Assembly (NCBI GenBank): GCA_004557285.1
Contig: SFEK01000053.1
Span: 1-12,576, forward strand
Direction of reading: 5' to 3'
Source of the DNA: Bacteroidales bacterium
Lineage (GTDB): Bacteria; Bacteroidota; Bacteroidia; Bacteroidales; Bacteroidaceae
DNA: 12,576 nucleotides
In this document: positions 1 through 6,598 of the stretch, one piece after another
Position numbering within the stretch: position 1 is the stretch's first letter
How the letters are laid out: each line of letters starts with the position of its first letter
Program-made: the position numbers and the translations under genes
Notes under the pieces: model-generated
What the model saw: only the letters and a program-made list of their open reading frames with translations
What the model was told of the DNA's origin: nothing
The model's database searches: none

Positions 1-58
1 TGAAAAAGTCGTCGAACACTGTAGGGAACCAACTGTTTGAATTCATTACTGGTAACAT
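1..58 (-). CDS. hsp20: Hsp20/alpha-crystallin small heat-shock protein (5' end only)
   Basis: Only the first 19 codons are in the window; the gene runs off the left edge. They read MLPVMNSNSWFPTVFDDFF. This matches, from memory, the N-terminus of Bacteroidetes Hsp20 proteins (MLPV, then Trp-Phe/Leu-Pro and an acidic-aromatic stretch). The family forms ATP-independent chaperone oligomers in the cytoplasm that hold unfolding proteins. The alpha-crystallin domain itself is outside the window, so the call rests on the N-terminal signature. The start is fixed by a perfect AGGAGG (64-69, minus) five bases before ATG. Such a strong Shine-Dalgarno is unusual in Bacteroidetes. A sigma-54 type promoter lies upstream. 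Confidence 0.8.
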   Translation of the reverse strand, partial: MLPVMNSNSWFPTVFDDFF

Positions 59-63
59 AATAA

Positions 64-69
64 CCTCCT
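64..69 (-). promoter_or_regulatory. Strong Shine-Dalgarno of hsp20
   Basis: The minus strand reads AGGAGG, a five-base spacer, then ATG. It decides the start codon of the truncated hsp20 gene. Most other genes in this window lack such a strong site, which suggests high translational output for hsp20. Confidence 0.75.
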
Positions 70-143
70 ATTTTAAAATGTTTGTAATATATTTATCCTT
101 TTGGTTTCGAGTCCCTTAGGGCTTTCCGCTTTCACCCAAGAAC

Positions 144-160
144 ATGCAAGAGACGTGCCA
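144..160 (-). promoter_or_regulatory. Sigma-54 (RpoN) -24/-12 promoter for hsp20
   Basis: The minus strand reads TGGCACG, four bases, TTGCA, with the diagnostic GG (159-158) and GC (147-146) separated by exactly ten bases. This is a full match to the sigma-54 consensus TGGCACG-N4-TTGCW. Predicted transcription starts near 132-135 and leaves a 5' UTR of about 75 nt before the hsp20 ATG. I saw no TAnnTTTG element closer to the gene. Sigma-54 promoters need an enhancer-binding ATPase bound upstream (toward 161-246). A short repeat GACA-GTT-TGTC at 175-185 and an AT-rich tract at 194-206 lie there, but neither is a recognised activator site. The match is direct; use in vivo is inferred. Confidence 0.75.
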
Positions 161-246
161 GAGGCAAGGAAGATGACAGTTTGTCGGGAAAACTTAATTT
201 ATTTAATCTTTGCTGCCAAAAGCGTCAATTGCGGGCATAACAAAAT

Positions 247-276
247 AGCGGATGATTCATTGAAGAACCATCCGCT
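247..276 (-). terminator. Terminator of the ferredoxin gene
   Basis: The arms at 247-258 and 265-276 form a 12-bp stem with a six-base loop. On the minus-strand RNA every position pairs, one as G-U. On the plus strand the same position is an A-C mismatch. That asymmetry points to a minus-strand transcript, ending 26 bases after the ferredoxin stop. The stem is followed on the minus strand by ATTTTGTT, a weak U tract. Confidence 0.75.
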
Positions 277-301
277 TTGTTTCTTTAGTGTCCCTGATTG
301 A

Positions 302-469
302 TTAGGGAAGGCTGATAGCCTCAGAAGGACAAACATCTGCACATGTGCCGCACTCTGTGCACACATCAGGGTTGATTGAATATTTTTCGCCCTCAGAGAT
401 TGCTCCTACTGGACACTCGTCAATACATGTACCACAAGCGATACAGTTGTCACCAATTACGTAAGCCAT
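302..469 (-). CDS. 2[4Fe-4S] ferredoxin, 55 aa
   Basis: This small cytoplasmic electron carrier begins MAYVIGDNCIACGTC. It has two CxxCxxCxxxCP cluster motifs: C9, C12, C15, C19-P20 and C37, C40, C43, C47-P48. Each cysteine quartet binds one [4Fe-4S] cubane, the second cluster sharing ligands in the usual crossed way. The length of 55 aa is standard for clostridial-type ferredoxins, which serve enzymes such as pyruvate:ferredoxin oxidoreductase and hydrogenase in anaerobes. ATG at 469-467 is the only sensible start. It is a single-gene unit with a -7 promoter element at 533-540 and a terminator at 247-276; the neighbours porT and hsp20 are unrelated in function. Confidence 0.95.
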   Translation of the reverse strand: MAYVIGDNCIACGTCIDECPVGAISEGEKYSINPDVCTECGTCADVCPSEAISLP

Positions 470-532
470 AATAATTTTGTTTTTATTTGTTTAATAATCT
501 TGTTAATGTGTACGTGTTAAGATTGTACAGCG

Positions 533-540
533 CAAAGTTA
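533..540 (-). promoter_or_regulatory. -7 promoter element of the ferredoxin gene
   Basis: The minus strand reads TAACTTTG, a perfect Bacteroidetes TAnnTTTG element, placing the start near 527-530 and a UTR of about 60 nt. No TTTG lies at the expected 19-21 bases upstream. That place is taken by the inverted repeat at 556-573. A TTTG does occur at 553-556, only 12 bases away. Confidence 0.7.
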
Positions 541-555
541 ATACTTTTATTCCAA

Positions 556-573
556 ATACCTACTTTTAGGTAT
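556..573. repeat. Inverted repeat upstream of the ferredoxin promoter
   Basis: ATACCTA (556-562) and TAGGTAT (567-573) form a perfect seven-base inverted repeat around CTTT. It covers the place where the -33 element of the ferredoxin promoter should be. It could be an operator or activator site. It could instead be a weak terminator hairpin about 80 bases after the porT stop, since the minus strand continues TTTGG after the stem. Confidence 0.5.
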
Positions 574-652
574 GGCTTTTCAATTATTTTAACGTTACAG
601 ACCCTACATACACCTAATTATAATGTCTATTCACGGGAAAAGTGCTGCCCTT

Positions 653-1396
653 CTACTCAAAATGGAACGAAAGCACGATCATCTTGCTGGTAGCCTCTTT
701 CACCGACTTGGCATACATCATCATGTTCTTGTCCTTCAGTTTGTCGGCATGTCCGGTGTCGAGACTGTTGCCCAAACCATAACAGAACTTGAGTTCAGGG
801 CGCAGTTTGAAGAAAGGCAGATAGAAGTCGCACCCCATTCCCACCTCAAGAAACAGAGAATAAGACTTGAGGCGCACATAGTCGTTGTCCTTGCCCGAGA
901 GGTTAAGCATCGGGTTGAGACCTGCCATGAGATAGGGGCGGGTGTTGTTGAGTCGAGGCGCACTGAATATCAGGTCGAGTGCCGTGGACACATACACGGT
1001 CTTCAGGTCTTGCGTCTGTGTGATGGGCTGCCCATTCTCCAGTTTGTCGGTATAATTCAAAAAGGTGAGGTGGCGATTGCCGAAATACATGGTAGGTGCC
1101 ACACGGAAGGCAAAGTGTGTGCCCAAGCGGGCCTCGCCAAGCACACCTACGTTGAAGCCCTGGTCCCAGCGGTCTTGGTCGCAGGCAATGACCTTCTGCA
1201 TGGAAGTGCCATCGTCTGCCACAATGGTCTGGGGACCCACATTGACAAACTCGATGTCCTGCAGGTGCATGCCCACGACCACTCCAAAGTGGAATGGGCG
1301 CAAGTCGGTATATGGTCTGTTTTGCACGGCACTGCCTTGTGCCATGGCCACCATGGACACGATACATGCCATGATGAGGGTTATCGTCTTCTTCAT
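653..1396 (-). CDS. porT: PorT-family outer-membrane beta-barrel protein (type IX secretion)
   Basis: PorT is a membrane protein of the Bacteroidetes type IX secretion system, needed to export proteins with a C-terminal sorting domain across the outer membrane. The 247-aa product has a signal peptide (Lys-Lys, hydrophobic core, AMAQ, cut near residue 20). Family landmarks follow: LRPFHFG, FNVGVLGEARLG, RVAPTMYFGNRHLTF, RPYLMAGLNPMLNLSGKDND, RLKSYSLFLEVGMGCDFYLP, FKLRPELKFCYGL, ending in aromatic SFHFE as in barrel proteins. I chose ATG at 1396-1394; an in-frame TTG just before it is less likely. The gene is divergent from the LtaS-like gene, with 103 bases between the start codons. Assignment is from recalled family motifs. 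A general PorT/OmpW-like barrel is the alternative. Confidence 0.82.
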   Translation of the reverse strand: MKKTITLIMACIVSMVAMAQGSAVQNRPYTDLRPFHFGVVVGMHLQDIEFVNVGPQTIVADDGTSMQKVIACDQDRWDQGFNVGVLGEARLGTHFAFRVAPTMYFGNRHLTFLNYTDKLENGQPITQTQDLKTVYVSTALDLIFSAPRLNNTRPYLMAGLNPMLNLSGKDNDYVRLKSYSLFLEVGMGCDFYLPFFKLRPELKFCYGLGNSLDTGHADKLKDKNMMMYAKSVKEATSKMIVLSFHFE

Positions 1397-1440
1397 CAAT
1401 AAGAATAACGGAATTTTTCCACCAATATTATATATACTTC

Positions 1441-1471
1441 TTGGTTTTCTCTGCCAAAAACATTACTTTTG
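1441..1471 (+). promoter_or_regulatory. Promoter of the LtaS-like gene
   Basis: TTGG (1441-1444), 19 bases, then TACTTTTG (1464-1471) fits the Bacteroidetes -33/-7 pattern with one change in the -33. Transcription should begin near 1475-1478, leaving a leader of about 25 nt. For divergent porT the best minus-strand candidate is TAATATTG (1430-1423), which is weaker. Confidence 0.6.
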
Positions 1472-1499
1472 CACCATTATCAAGCGAAACAAGAGGAAA

Positions 1500-3335
1500 A
1501 TGACCATATCATCCAAACACTCCAGATTAACGTATCTGCTGGCCACCTACATCATCACGGTGGTGGTTTTCATTGTTGCCAAAGCTGGTTTCATGCTTTA
1601 CCAGTGGGGGGCAGAGCCCGTCAGCATGGGCGAGGCTGCAGCTGTCGTCGGCCACGGCATGACGCTCGACCTCTCCACAAGTGTATATCTTGTCTTGCTG
1701 CCCTATGTTTGCATCATGCTGTCGTTGTGGGTCAAGGGATGGAGGTGGATGCGCCACATCCTCTGCGGCTACCACCTGCTCACGGCACTGGCCCTGTCGT
1801 TGGTATTTGTCTGCGATGCAAGTCTTTATGAGTTCTGGCATTTCCGCCTCAGTGCATCGGCATTGGACTACCTGGAGCAGCCCTCCGGCATCACTCAGAG
1901 CGTGTCAACGGGATTTCTGCTGCTGCGCCTTGTGGCCATTGCCCTGCTCACGTTTGTCCTTTACCGGCTGTATGTGTTGCTGCTGCCCCGACATGTGGAA
2001 CGTCTGCCGCTGAAATGGCGCATAGCCTCAACAGTGGTTGCCGTTGCAGGCATCGCACCGCTCATCATCGCCCTGCGGGGTGGCACCGAGGTGTCGACCA
2101 CCAACATCGGACAGGCCTATTTCTCCCAGCGGCAATACCTGAACCATGCGGCGGTAAATCCCTTGTTCAACTTTCTATCCACCTTCAAGCACAACGACGA
2201 CGGACTGGCCATTTACAATGTCTATAGCAACGAGGAATGTGAGCGACTGACGGCAGGGGTATATACCACCGAGAGCATCGGCTGCGACACGCTGCTCAAC
2301 ACACGCCGCCCCAACGTGGTGGTGATTCTGCTGGAAGGCTGTGGGGCGATATTCACCAAAACAGGTGGCATGACTGCGGTAACCCCCAACCTGAACCGCC
2401 TGATGGACGAGGGGGTGAACTTCACCAACTGCTACGGCAACTCCTGGCGTACCGACAGGGGCACGGTGTGTGCGCTGAGCGGTTATCCCTCGCTGCCCAA
2501 CGTGTCGGTGATGAAGATGCCCGAAAAGAGCCAATCCATGCCCTCGATAGCCTCATCGCTGCAACAGGTGGGCTACGAAACGAGTTATCTGTATGGCGGA
2601 GACATCAACTTTACCAACATGCGCAGCTATCTGGTGGCCACAGGGTTTGAGCATCTCACGAGCATGGACGACTTTACTGACGCCACACAGCGGTCGGCCA
2701 AATGGGGGGTGCACGATGAGGTGACCTTTGAGGCACTGGCCAAAGACATCATGAAGACACACCACAAGCCATTTCTCATCGGCTATTCCACATTGAGCAG
2801 TCACGAACCATGGGATGTGCCCACCAAACATCTGGACGACAAGGTGCTCAACGCCTTCAACTACCTGGACGGATGTATCGGCAAGTTTGTAGCCCGACTG
2901 AAGCAGAGCAAGGCGTGGGACAACCTGCTGATTGTACTGATCCCCGACCATGGCATCAGCTATGGCCGCTACGACAACACGCAACCTGAGCGCAACCACA
3001 TTCCCATGTTATGGATTGGCGGCGCAGTGAAGGCTCCCCGCACCATCAACACCCTGTGCAACCAAAGCGACATGGCCGCCACATTGCTCGGACAGATGGG
3101 CATCGACCACAAGGATTTTCCATTCAGCAGGGATGTGATGAGCAAGACCTACACCTACCCTACCGCCATGCACACCAACTCCTCAAGTTTTCTGCTTATC
3201 GACAGCACGGGGTATATCATTTTTGACCTCGACTTCAAACAATTTACCTCACGGGGGAGCAAAGACATCCAACGGCTGCTGAAGCTGGGCAAGGCGCTGA
3301 TGCAAAGCACTGCTCATGACCTGAAAAACAGGTGA
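1500..3335 (+). CDS. LtaS/phosphoglycerol-transferase family membrane enzyme (sulfatase fold)
   Basis: The 611-aa protein has the two-part LtaS architecture. Five membrane helices lie near residues 11-34, 61-78, 86-110, 138-163 and 174-193. An outward-facing alkaline-phosphatase-like catalytic domain spans about 270-550. Likely catalytic residues match LtaS: E279 in LLEG, the nucleophile T318 in SWRTDRG, H435 in SSHEPW, and D483-H484 in IPDHG. These would hold one metal ion and a phospho-intermediate. The family moves phosphoglycerol or phosphoethanolamine groups onto envelope glycans or lipids. The substrate here is unknown, since Bacteroidetes do not make lipoteichoic acid. The frame is open back to 1065, but that stretch is antisense to porT. 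ATG at 1500 lies just after a promoter and at the start of the first membrane helix. Plain sulfatase is less likely because no Cys/Ser-x-Pro-x-Arg motif is present. Confidence 0.85.
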   Translation: MTISSKHSRLTYLLATYIITVVVFIVAKAGFMLYQWGAEPVSMGEAAAVVGHGMTLDLSTSVYLVLLPYVCIMLSLWVKGWRWMRHILCGYHLLTALALSLVFVCDASLYEFWHFRLSASALDYLEQPSGITQSVSTGFLLLRLVAIALLTFVLYRLYVLLLPRHVERLPLKWRIASTVVAVAGIAPLIIALRGGTEVSTTNIGQAYFSQRQYLNHAAVNPLFNFLSTFKHNDDGLAIYNVYSNEECERLTAGVYTTESIGCDTLLNTRRPNVVVILLEGCGAIFTKTGGMTAVTPNLNRLMDEGVNFTNCYGNSWRTDRGTVCALSGYPSLPNVSVMKMPEKSQSMPSIASSLQQVGYETSYLYGGDINFTNMRSYLVATGFEHLTSMDDFTDATQRSAKWGVHDEVTFEALAKDIMKTHHKPFLIGYSTLSSHEPWDVPTKHLDDKVLNAFNYLDGCIGKFVARLKQSKAWDNLLIVLIPDHGISYGRYDNTQPERNHIPMLWIGGAVKAPRTINTLCNQSDMAATLLGQMGIDHKDFPFSRDVMSKTYTYPTAMHTNSSSFLLIDSTGYIIFDLDFKQFTSRGSKDIQRLLKLGKALMQSTAHDLKNR

Positions 3336-3380
3336 CAGCACCCCCACAGGCCACATACATCAATAAAGTGTTGTAAAAAG

Positions 3381-3406
3381 ACAATATTTTTTGATAAAGA
3401 TATTGT
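3381..3406. repeat. Inverted repeat overlapping the purH -33 element
   Basis: ACAATAT (3381-3387) and ATATTGT (3400-3406) are perfect seven-base arms 12 bases apart. The right arm covers the predicted -33 element, so a bound protein would block RNA polymerase. It could also be a weak terminator for the upstream gene, but it has no U tract after it. Confidence 0.4.
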
Positions 3407-3432
3407 GCAATCATTGATTTTTAGTAATTTTG
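3402..3432 (+). promoter_or_regulatory. Promoter of purH (and probably the mre cluster)
   Basis: ATTG (3402-3405), 19 bases, then a perfect TAATTTTG (3425-3432). The predicted start is near 3436-3439, giving a leader of about 90 nt before the purH ATG. I saw no equally good promoter before mreB, so this one may drive the downstream genes as well. Confidence 0.65.
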
Positions 3433-3444
3433 CACTCTAAAATA

Positions 3445-3499
3445 TTTCTTGTTTGCGTAGCAATCCTGCACGACAGGCTGATGCCGAAAAACAAGGAAA
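3445..3499 (+). promoter_or_regulatory. Structured 5' leader of purH
   Basis: The purH 5' UTR can fold into a long imperfect hairpin. CTTGTTT (3448-3454) pairs with AAACAAG (3489-3495), and TTT/AAA extends it past one bulged G. Inside, GCA (3460-3462) pairs with TGC (3482-3484), and CCTG (3465-3468) pairs with CAGG (3474-3477) around a five-base loop. It does not match a riboswitch class I know, and there is no clear terminator stem before the start codon. Confidence 0.35.
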
Positions 3500-3527
3500 G
3501 AGGATAATACATTTATAAATAAACATT

Positions 3528-4124
3528 ATGGCTGAAACAAAAAGAATCAAAACCGCGCTGGTGTCTGTCTTCCATAAAGACGGACTTGACGAACTGTTGG
3601 CAAAACTTAACGCCGAAGGAGTGAAATTCCTCTCTACCGGAGGCACACAGAAATTCATCGAGTCGTTAGGTTATGAATGCCAGGCTGTAGAAAGCGTGAC
3701 AACATACCCCTCCATCCTTGGCGGAAGAGTGAAGACACTGCACCCCAAAGTGTTTGGAGGCATTCTGGCACGTCGCGACAATGAGGGCGACCGTGAACAG
3801 ATGGCCACCTATGAAATACCCGAAATCGACCTCGTCATCGTTGACCTCTATCCCTTTGAGCAGACAGTGGCCAGCGGCGCAAGCGATGCCGACATCATCG
3901 AGAAAATCGACATCGGCGGCATCTCGCTCATCCGTGCCGGTGCCAAGAACTTCAAGGATGTGGTGATTGTGCCCAGCAAGGCTGAATATGGTGTGCTGCT
4001 CGACATCCTCAACCGCAAAGGTGCCGAAACCGATATGGAAGACCGCCGCATGTTGGCCACCCGTGCATTCGGTGTAAGCAGCCACTACGACACGGCTATC
4101 CACAACTGGTTCATGAGCAAATGA
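3528..4124 (+). CDS. purH: Stand-alone IMP cyclohydrolase (PurH N-terminal domain)
   Basis: This enzyme closes the ring of FAICAR to give IMP, the last step of de novo purine synthesis, in the cytoplasm. At 198 aa the protein is only the cyclohydrolase (MGS-like) half of the usual ~510-530-aa bifunctional PurH. It ends at HYDTAIHNWF, where the linker to the transformylase domain normally begins. Active-site landmarks are intact: STGGT (36-40), GGRVKTLHP with K69, VDLYPFE with Y108, EKIDIGG with D128, and LIRAGAKNF with K140. The stop is a clean TGA. The 69 bases before mreB show no trace of the second domain. The AICAR transformylase step must therefore be encoded elsewhere or be missing. The gene has its own promoter and structured leader. 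Confidence 0.9.
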   Translation: MAETKRIKTALVSVFHKDGLDELLAKLNAEGVKFLSTGGTQKFIESLGYECQAVESVTTYPSILGGRVKTLHPKVFGGILARRDNEGDREQMATYEIPEIDLVIVDLYPFEQTVASGASDADIIEKIDIGGISLIRAGAKNFKDVVIVPSKAEYGVLLDILNRKGAETDMEDRRMLATRAFGVSSHYDTAIHNWFMSK

Positions 4125-4193
4125 CGACCGACGAAAGGAATATCACAGCCAATAAGTGAAGCGAAACTTTAAATAAGAGGATTTAGAAGGATT

Positions 4194-5216
4194 ATGGGAT
4201 TATTTTCTTTGAAGCAAGAAATAGCAATGGACTTGGGTACCGCCAACACCATCATTATCAGCGATGACAAGATTGTGGTTGACGAACCATCAGTGGTGGC
4301 ACTCGACCGCCGCACCGACAAGATGATTGCCGTTGGCGAAAAGGCCAAGATGATGTACGAGAAGACACACGACAACATTCGCACCATACGACCTCTGCGC
4401 GACGGTGTGATTGCCGACTTCAGTGCCTGCGAGCAGATGATGCGTGGACTCATCAAGATGGTACACACGGGAAGCCGCCTCTTCTCGCCATCGTTGCGCA
4501 TGGTTATCGGTGTGCCTTCTGGCTCTACTGAGGTGGAACTGCGTGCCGTGCGCGACTCTGCCGAACATGCCGATGGACGTGACGTGTACTTGATATTCGA
4601 ACCTATGGCCGCTGCCATCGGCATCGGCATCGACGTGGAAGCACCCGAAGGCAACATGATTGTTGACATCGGTGGCGGCAGCACCGAGATTGCCGTCATC
4701 TCGCTTGGCGGCATCGTGTCGAACAACTCTATTCGTACGGCAGGCGATGACCTCACAGCAGAGATACAGGAATACATGAGCCGCCAACACAACGTGAAGG
4801 TGAGCGAGCGTATGGCCGAGCGCATCAAGATACATGTAGGTTCGGCACTCACCGACCTTGGCGAGGAAGCTCCCGAAGACTATGTGGTGCACGGCCCCAA
4901 CAAGATTACCGCACTGCCTATGGAAGTGCCCGTATGCTATCAGGAGATTGCACATTGTCTTGACCGCACCATTGCCAAGATTGAAAATGCCGTGCTCTCG
5001 GCATTGGAGAAGACACCACCTGAGTTGTATGCCGACATCGTGAAGAACGGCATCTACCTCACCGGTGGCGGTGCGCTGCTCAGAGGACTCGACAAGAGGC
5101 TTACCGACAAAATCAACATCAAGTTCCATGTGGCCGAAGACCCGTTGCACAGTGTGGCCAAGGGTGCCGGCATCGCACTGAAAAACGTTGACCGCTTCTC
5201 GTTCCTGATGAGATAA
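4194..5216 (+). CDS. mreB: MreB, actin-like rod-shape cytoskeletal protein
   Basis: MreB is a bacterial actin that forms membrane-bound filaments guiding lateral wall synthesis. The 340-aa product is full length. Nucleotide-binding motifs are in order: phosphate-1 loop MDLGTANT (12-19), the phosphate-2 DIGGGSTEIAV (158-168), and the adenosine motif LTGGGALLRGLD (289-300). The N-terminal MGLFSLKQEIA precedes the first strand, as in Bacteroidetes homologues. An AGAAGG sequence a few bases upstream may aid initiation at this ATG. It follows purH by 69 bases and mreC begins three bases after its stop, so co-transcription with mreC is near certain. Confidence 0.97.
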   Translation: MGLFSLKQEIAMDLGTANTIIISDDKIVVDEPSVVALDRRTDKMIAVGEKAKMMYEKTHDNIRTIRPLRDGVIADFSACEQMMRGLIKMVHTGSRLFSPSLRMVIGVPSGSTEVELRAVRDSAEHADGRDVYLIFEPMAAAIGIGIDVEAPEGNMIVDIGGGSTEIAVISLGGIVSNNSIRTAGDDLTAEIQEYMSRQHNVKVSERMAERIKIHVGSALTDLGEEAPEDYVVHGPNKITALPMEVPVCYQEIAHCLDRTIAKIENAVLSALEKTPPELYADIVKNGIYLTGGGALLRGLDKRLTDKINIKFHVAEDPLHSVAKGAGIALKNVDRFSFLMR

Positions 5217-5219
5217 GCC

Positions 5220-6080
5220 ATGCGCAATCTACTGGATTTCTTAGCGAAATACAACCACTGGTTTATCTTTGTGTTGCTCGAAGTGGCGAGCATCATACTG
5301 CTTGTGCGCTTCAACAACTATCAAGGCAGCGTCTATTTCTCTACAGCCAATGCCGTGGCAGGCAAGGTGTATGAATGGGATGCTGCCGTGAATAGCTTTT
5401 TCAGCCTCACAAAGATAAACCAGCAACTCACTGCACGCAACCTTTACCTGGAGCAGACGGTAAGGAAACTTACGGCCTACCACAGGGCTGCGGGCGACTC
5501 TACGCGCCTGCAGAAGGCACAGACCGCACTGCTCAACGAGTTTAAACTGATACCGGCCAAGGTCATCACCAACTCGCTCGACAAACCCGACAACTTCATC
5601 ACCCTCGACAAAGGAAGGGCCGACGGCGTGGAAGAAGACATGGGTGTGGCTTGTGGCAACGGCATCGTGGGCGTGGTATATATGGTGTCCGACCATTACA
5701 GCATCGTGATACCCGTGCTCAACTCGCAGTCTAACATCAGTGTGAAAATCAGGAAAAGAGGATATTACGGCTATTTGAAATGGGACGGCGGTGCCGCCGA
5801 CAAGGCTTTCATGACTGATGTGCCACGCCATGCGCACTTCCGCATCGGCGACATTATCGAAACCAGCGGCTATTCGGCCATCTTCCCTCCCGGCATTGTG
5901 GTGGGCCAGGTGTTGCATGTATATAACTCAAGCGATGGCCTGTCGTATAAGGTACAGGTACATCTTTCTACCGACTTCGGCAATCTGCGCGACGTGTGCA
6001 TCATCGACAACAGCGTAATGAAAGAACGCATGCAACTGCTCAATGCCGCACAAGACTCATTGAAACTCAAGCAGAATTAA
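5220..6080 (+). CDS. mreC: MreC, rod-shape scaffold protein
   Basis: MreC is a single-pass inner-membrane protein whose periplasmic part bridges MreB to PBP2 and RodA. The 286-aa product has a short cytoplasmic N-terminus, one membrane helix near 13-31, a likely coiled-coil around 62-90 used for dimerisation, and a two-lobed beta domain from about 110 to 270. Family motifs are NFITLDKGRADGVEEDMGV (125-143), GIVGVVY (148-154), and FPPGIVVGQV in the second lobe. The length is normal. It starts three bases after mreB and lies 16 bases before mreD. Confidence 0.95.
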   Translation: MRNLLDFLAKYNHWFIFVLLEVASIILLVRFNNYQGSVYFSTANAVAGKVYEWDAAVNSFFSLTKINQQLTARNLYLEQTVRKLTAYHRAAGDSTRLQKAQTALLNEFKLIPAKVITNSLDKPDNFITLDKGRADGVEEDMGVACGNGIVGVVYMVSDHYSIVIPVLNSQSNISVKIRKRGYYGYLKWDGGAADKAFMTDVPRHAHFRIGDIIETSGYSAIFPPGIVVGQVLHVYNSSDGLSYKVQVHLSTDFGNLRDVCIIDNSVMKERMQLLNAAQDSLKLKQN

Positions 6081-6096
6081 ACGCAACGTTGAAGGA

Positions 6097-6597
6097 ATGG
6101 ACACAAGTATATTCAGACATTTTTTCACCTTTGTCATCCTATGCCTTGCACAGGCGTTGGTGCTCAACCATATCAACCTCTATGGTTGTGCCACACCGTT
6201 GATGTATATCTATTTCATCATGCTTTTCAGGCGTGGTTTTCCACGCTGGGCAGTGCTGTTGTGGAGTTTCTTCATGGGGCTTTGCATCGACGTGTTTTCC
6301 AACACTCCCGGTGTGGCGGCTGCTTCGGCCACATTCCTGGGTTTTCTGCAACCCTACCTGCTGGAAATCTTCACGCCAAGGGAAAGCCCTGAAGACTTGT
6401 TGCCCACCATGAGGTCGCTGGGCACGGTGCGCTTCATCAACTACACCATCATCTGCACCCTGGTCTATATCCTCGTGTTTTTCAGCATCGAGGCATTCAA
6501 CTTCTTCAATTGGCAGCAATGGCTCCTGAACATCGGTGGCAGCACCCTGCTGACCGCGGTGCTGATATTGGTCGTTGAGAACGTGAGAAAGCGGTGA
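6097..6597 (+). CDS. mreD: MreD, rod-shape membrane protein
   Basis: MreD is a small polytopic inner-membrane partner of MreC and PBP2 with no known enzymatic activity. The 166-aa product is almost entirely hydrophobic, with about five membrane segments (near 9-27, 35-45, 52-66, 113-133 and 145-161). The family-like stretch GLCIDVFSNTPGVAAASA (61-78) is present. Sequence conservation in this family is low, so position between mreC and mrdA carries much of the weight. The mrdA ATG begins one base after its stop, suggesting coupled translation. Confidence 0.92.
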   Translation: MDTSIFRHFFTFVILCLAQALVLNHINLYGCATPLMYIYFIMLFRRGFPRWAVLLWSFFMGLCIDVFSNTPGVAAASATFLGFLQPYLLEIFTPRESPEDLLPTMRSLGTVRFINYTIICTLVYILVFFSIEAFNFFNWQQWLLNIGGSTLLTAVLILVVENVRKR

Positions 6598-6598
6598 T

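Noticed and set aside
101..301. 66-aa plus-strand ORF
   Set aside because: It covers the sigma-54 promoter, the hsp20 leader and the ferredoxin terminator, with no protein-like character.
1397..1399. TTG start giving porT one extra N-terminal residue
   Set aside because: The adjacent ATG starts a normal signal peptide with Met-Lys-Lys, and nothing favours TTG.
623..1402. 259-aa plus-strand ORF opposite porT
   Set aside because: It is the antisense shadow of porT, which has a signal peptide and family motifs; the plus-strand product is His-rich with no recognisable domain.
1065..1499. Open N-terminal extension of the LtaS-like frame
   Set aside because: It lies antisense to porT and reads as low-quality sequence. 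The promoter at 1441-1471 and the first membrane helix fit the ATG at 1500.
3528..4124. purH as a broken pseudogene
   Set aside because: All active-site residues of the cyclohydrolase domain are present, the stop falls at the domain boundary, and the promoter and leader are intact. A functional single-domain enzyme is more likely.
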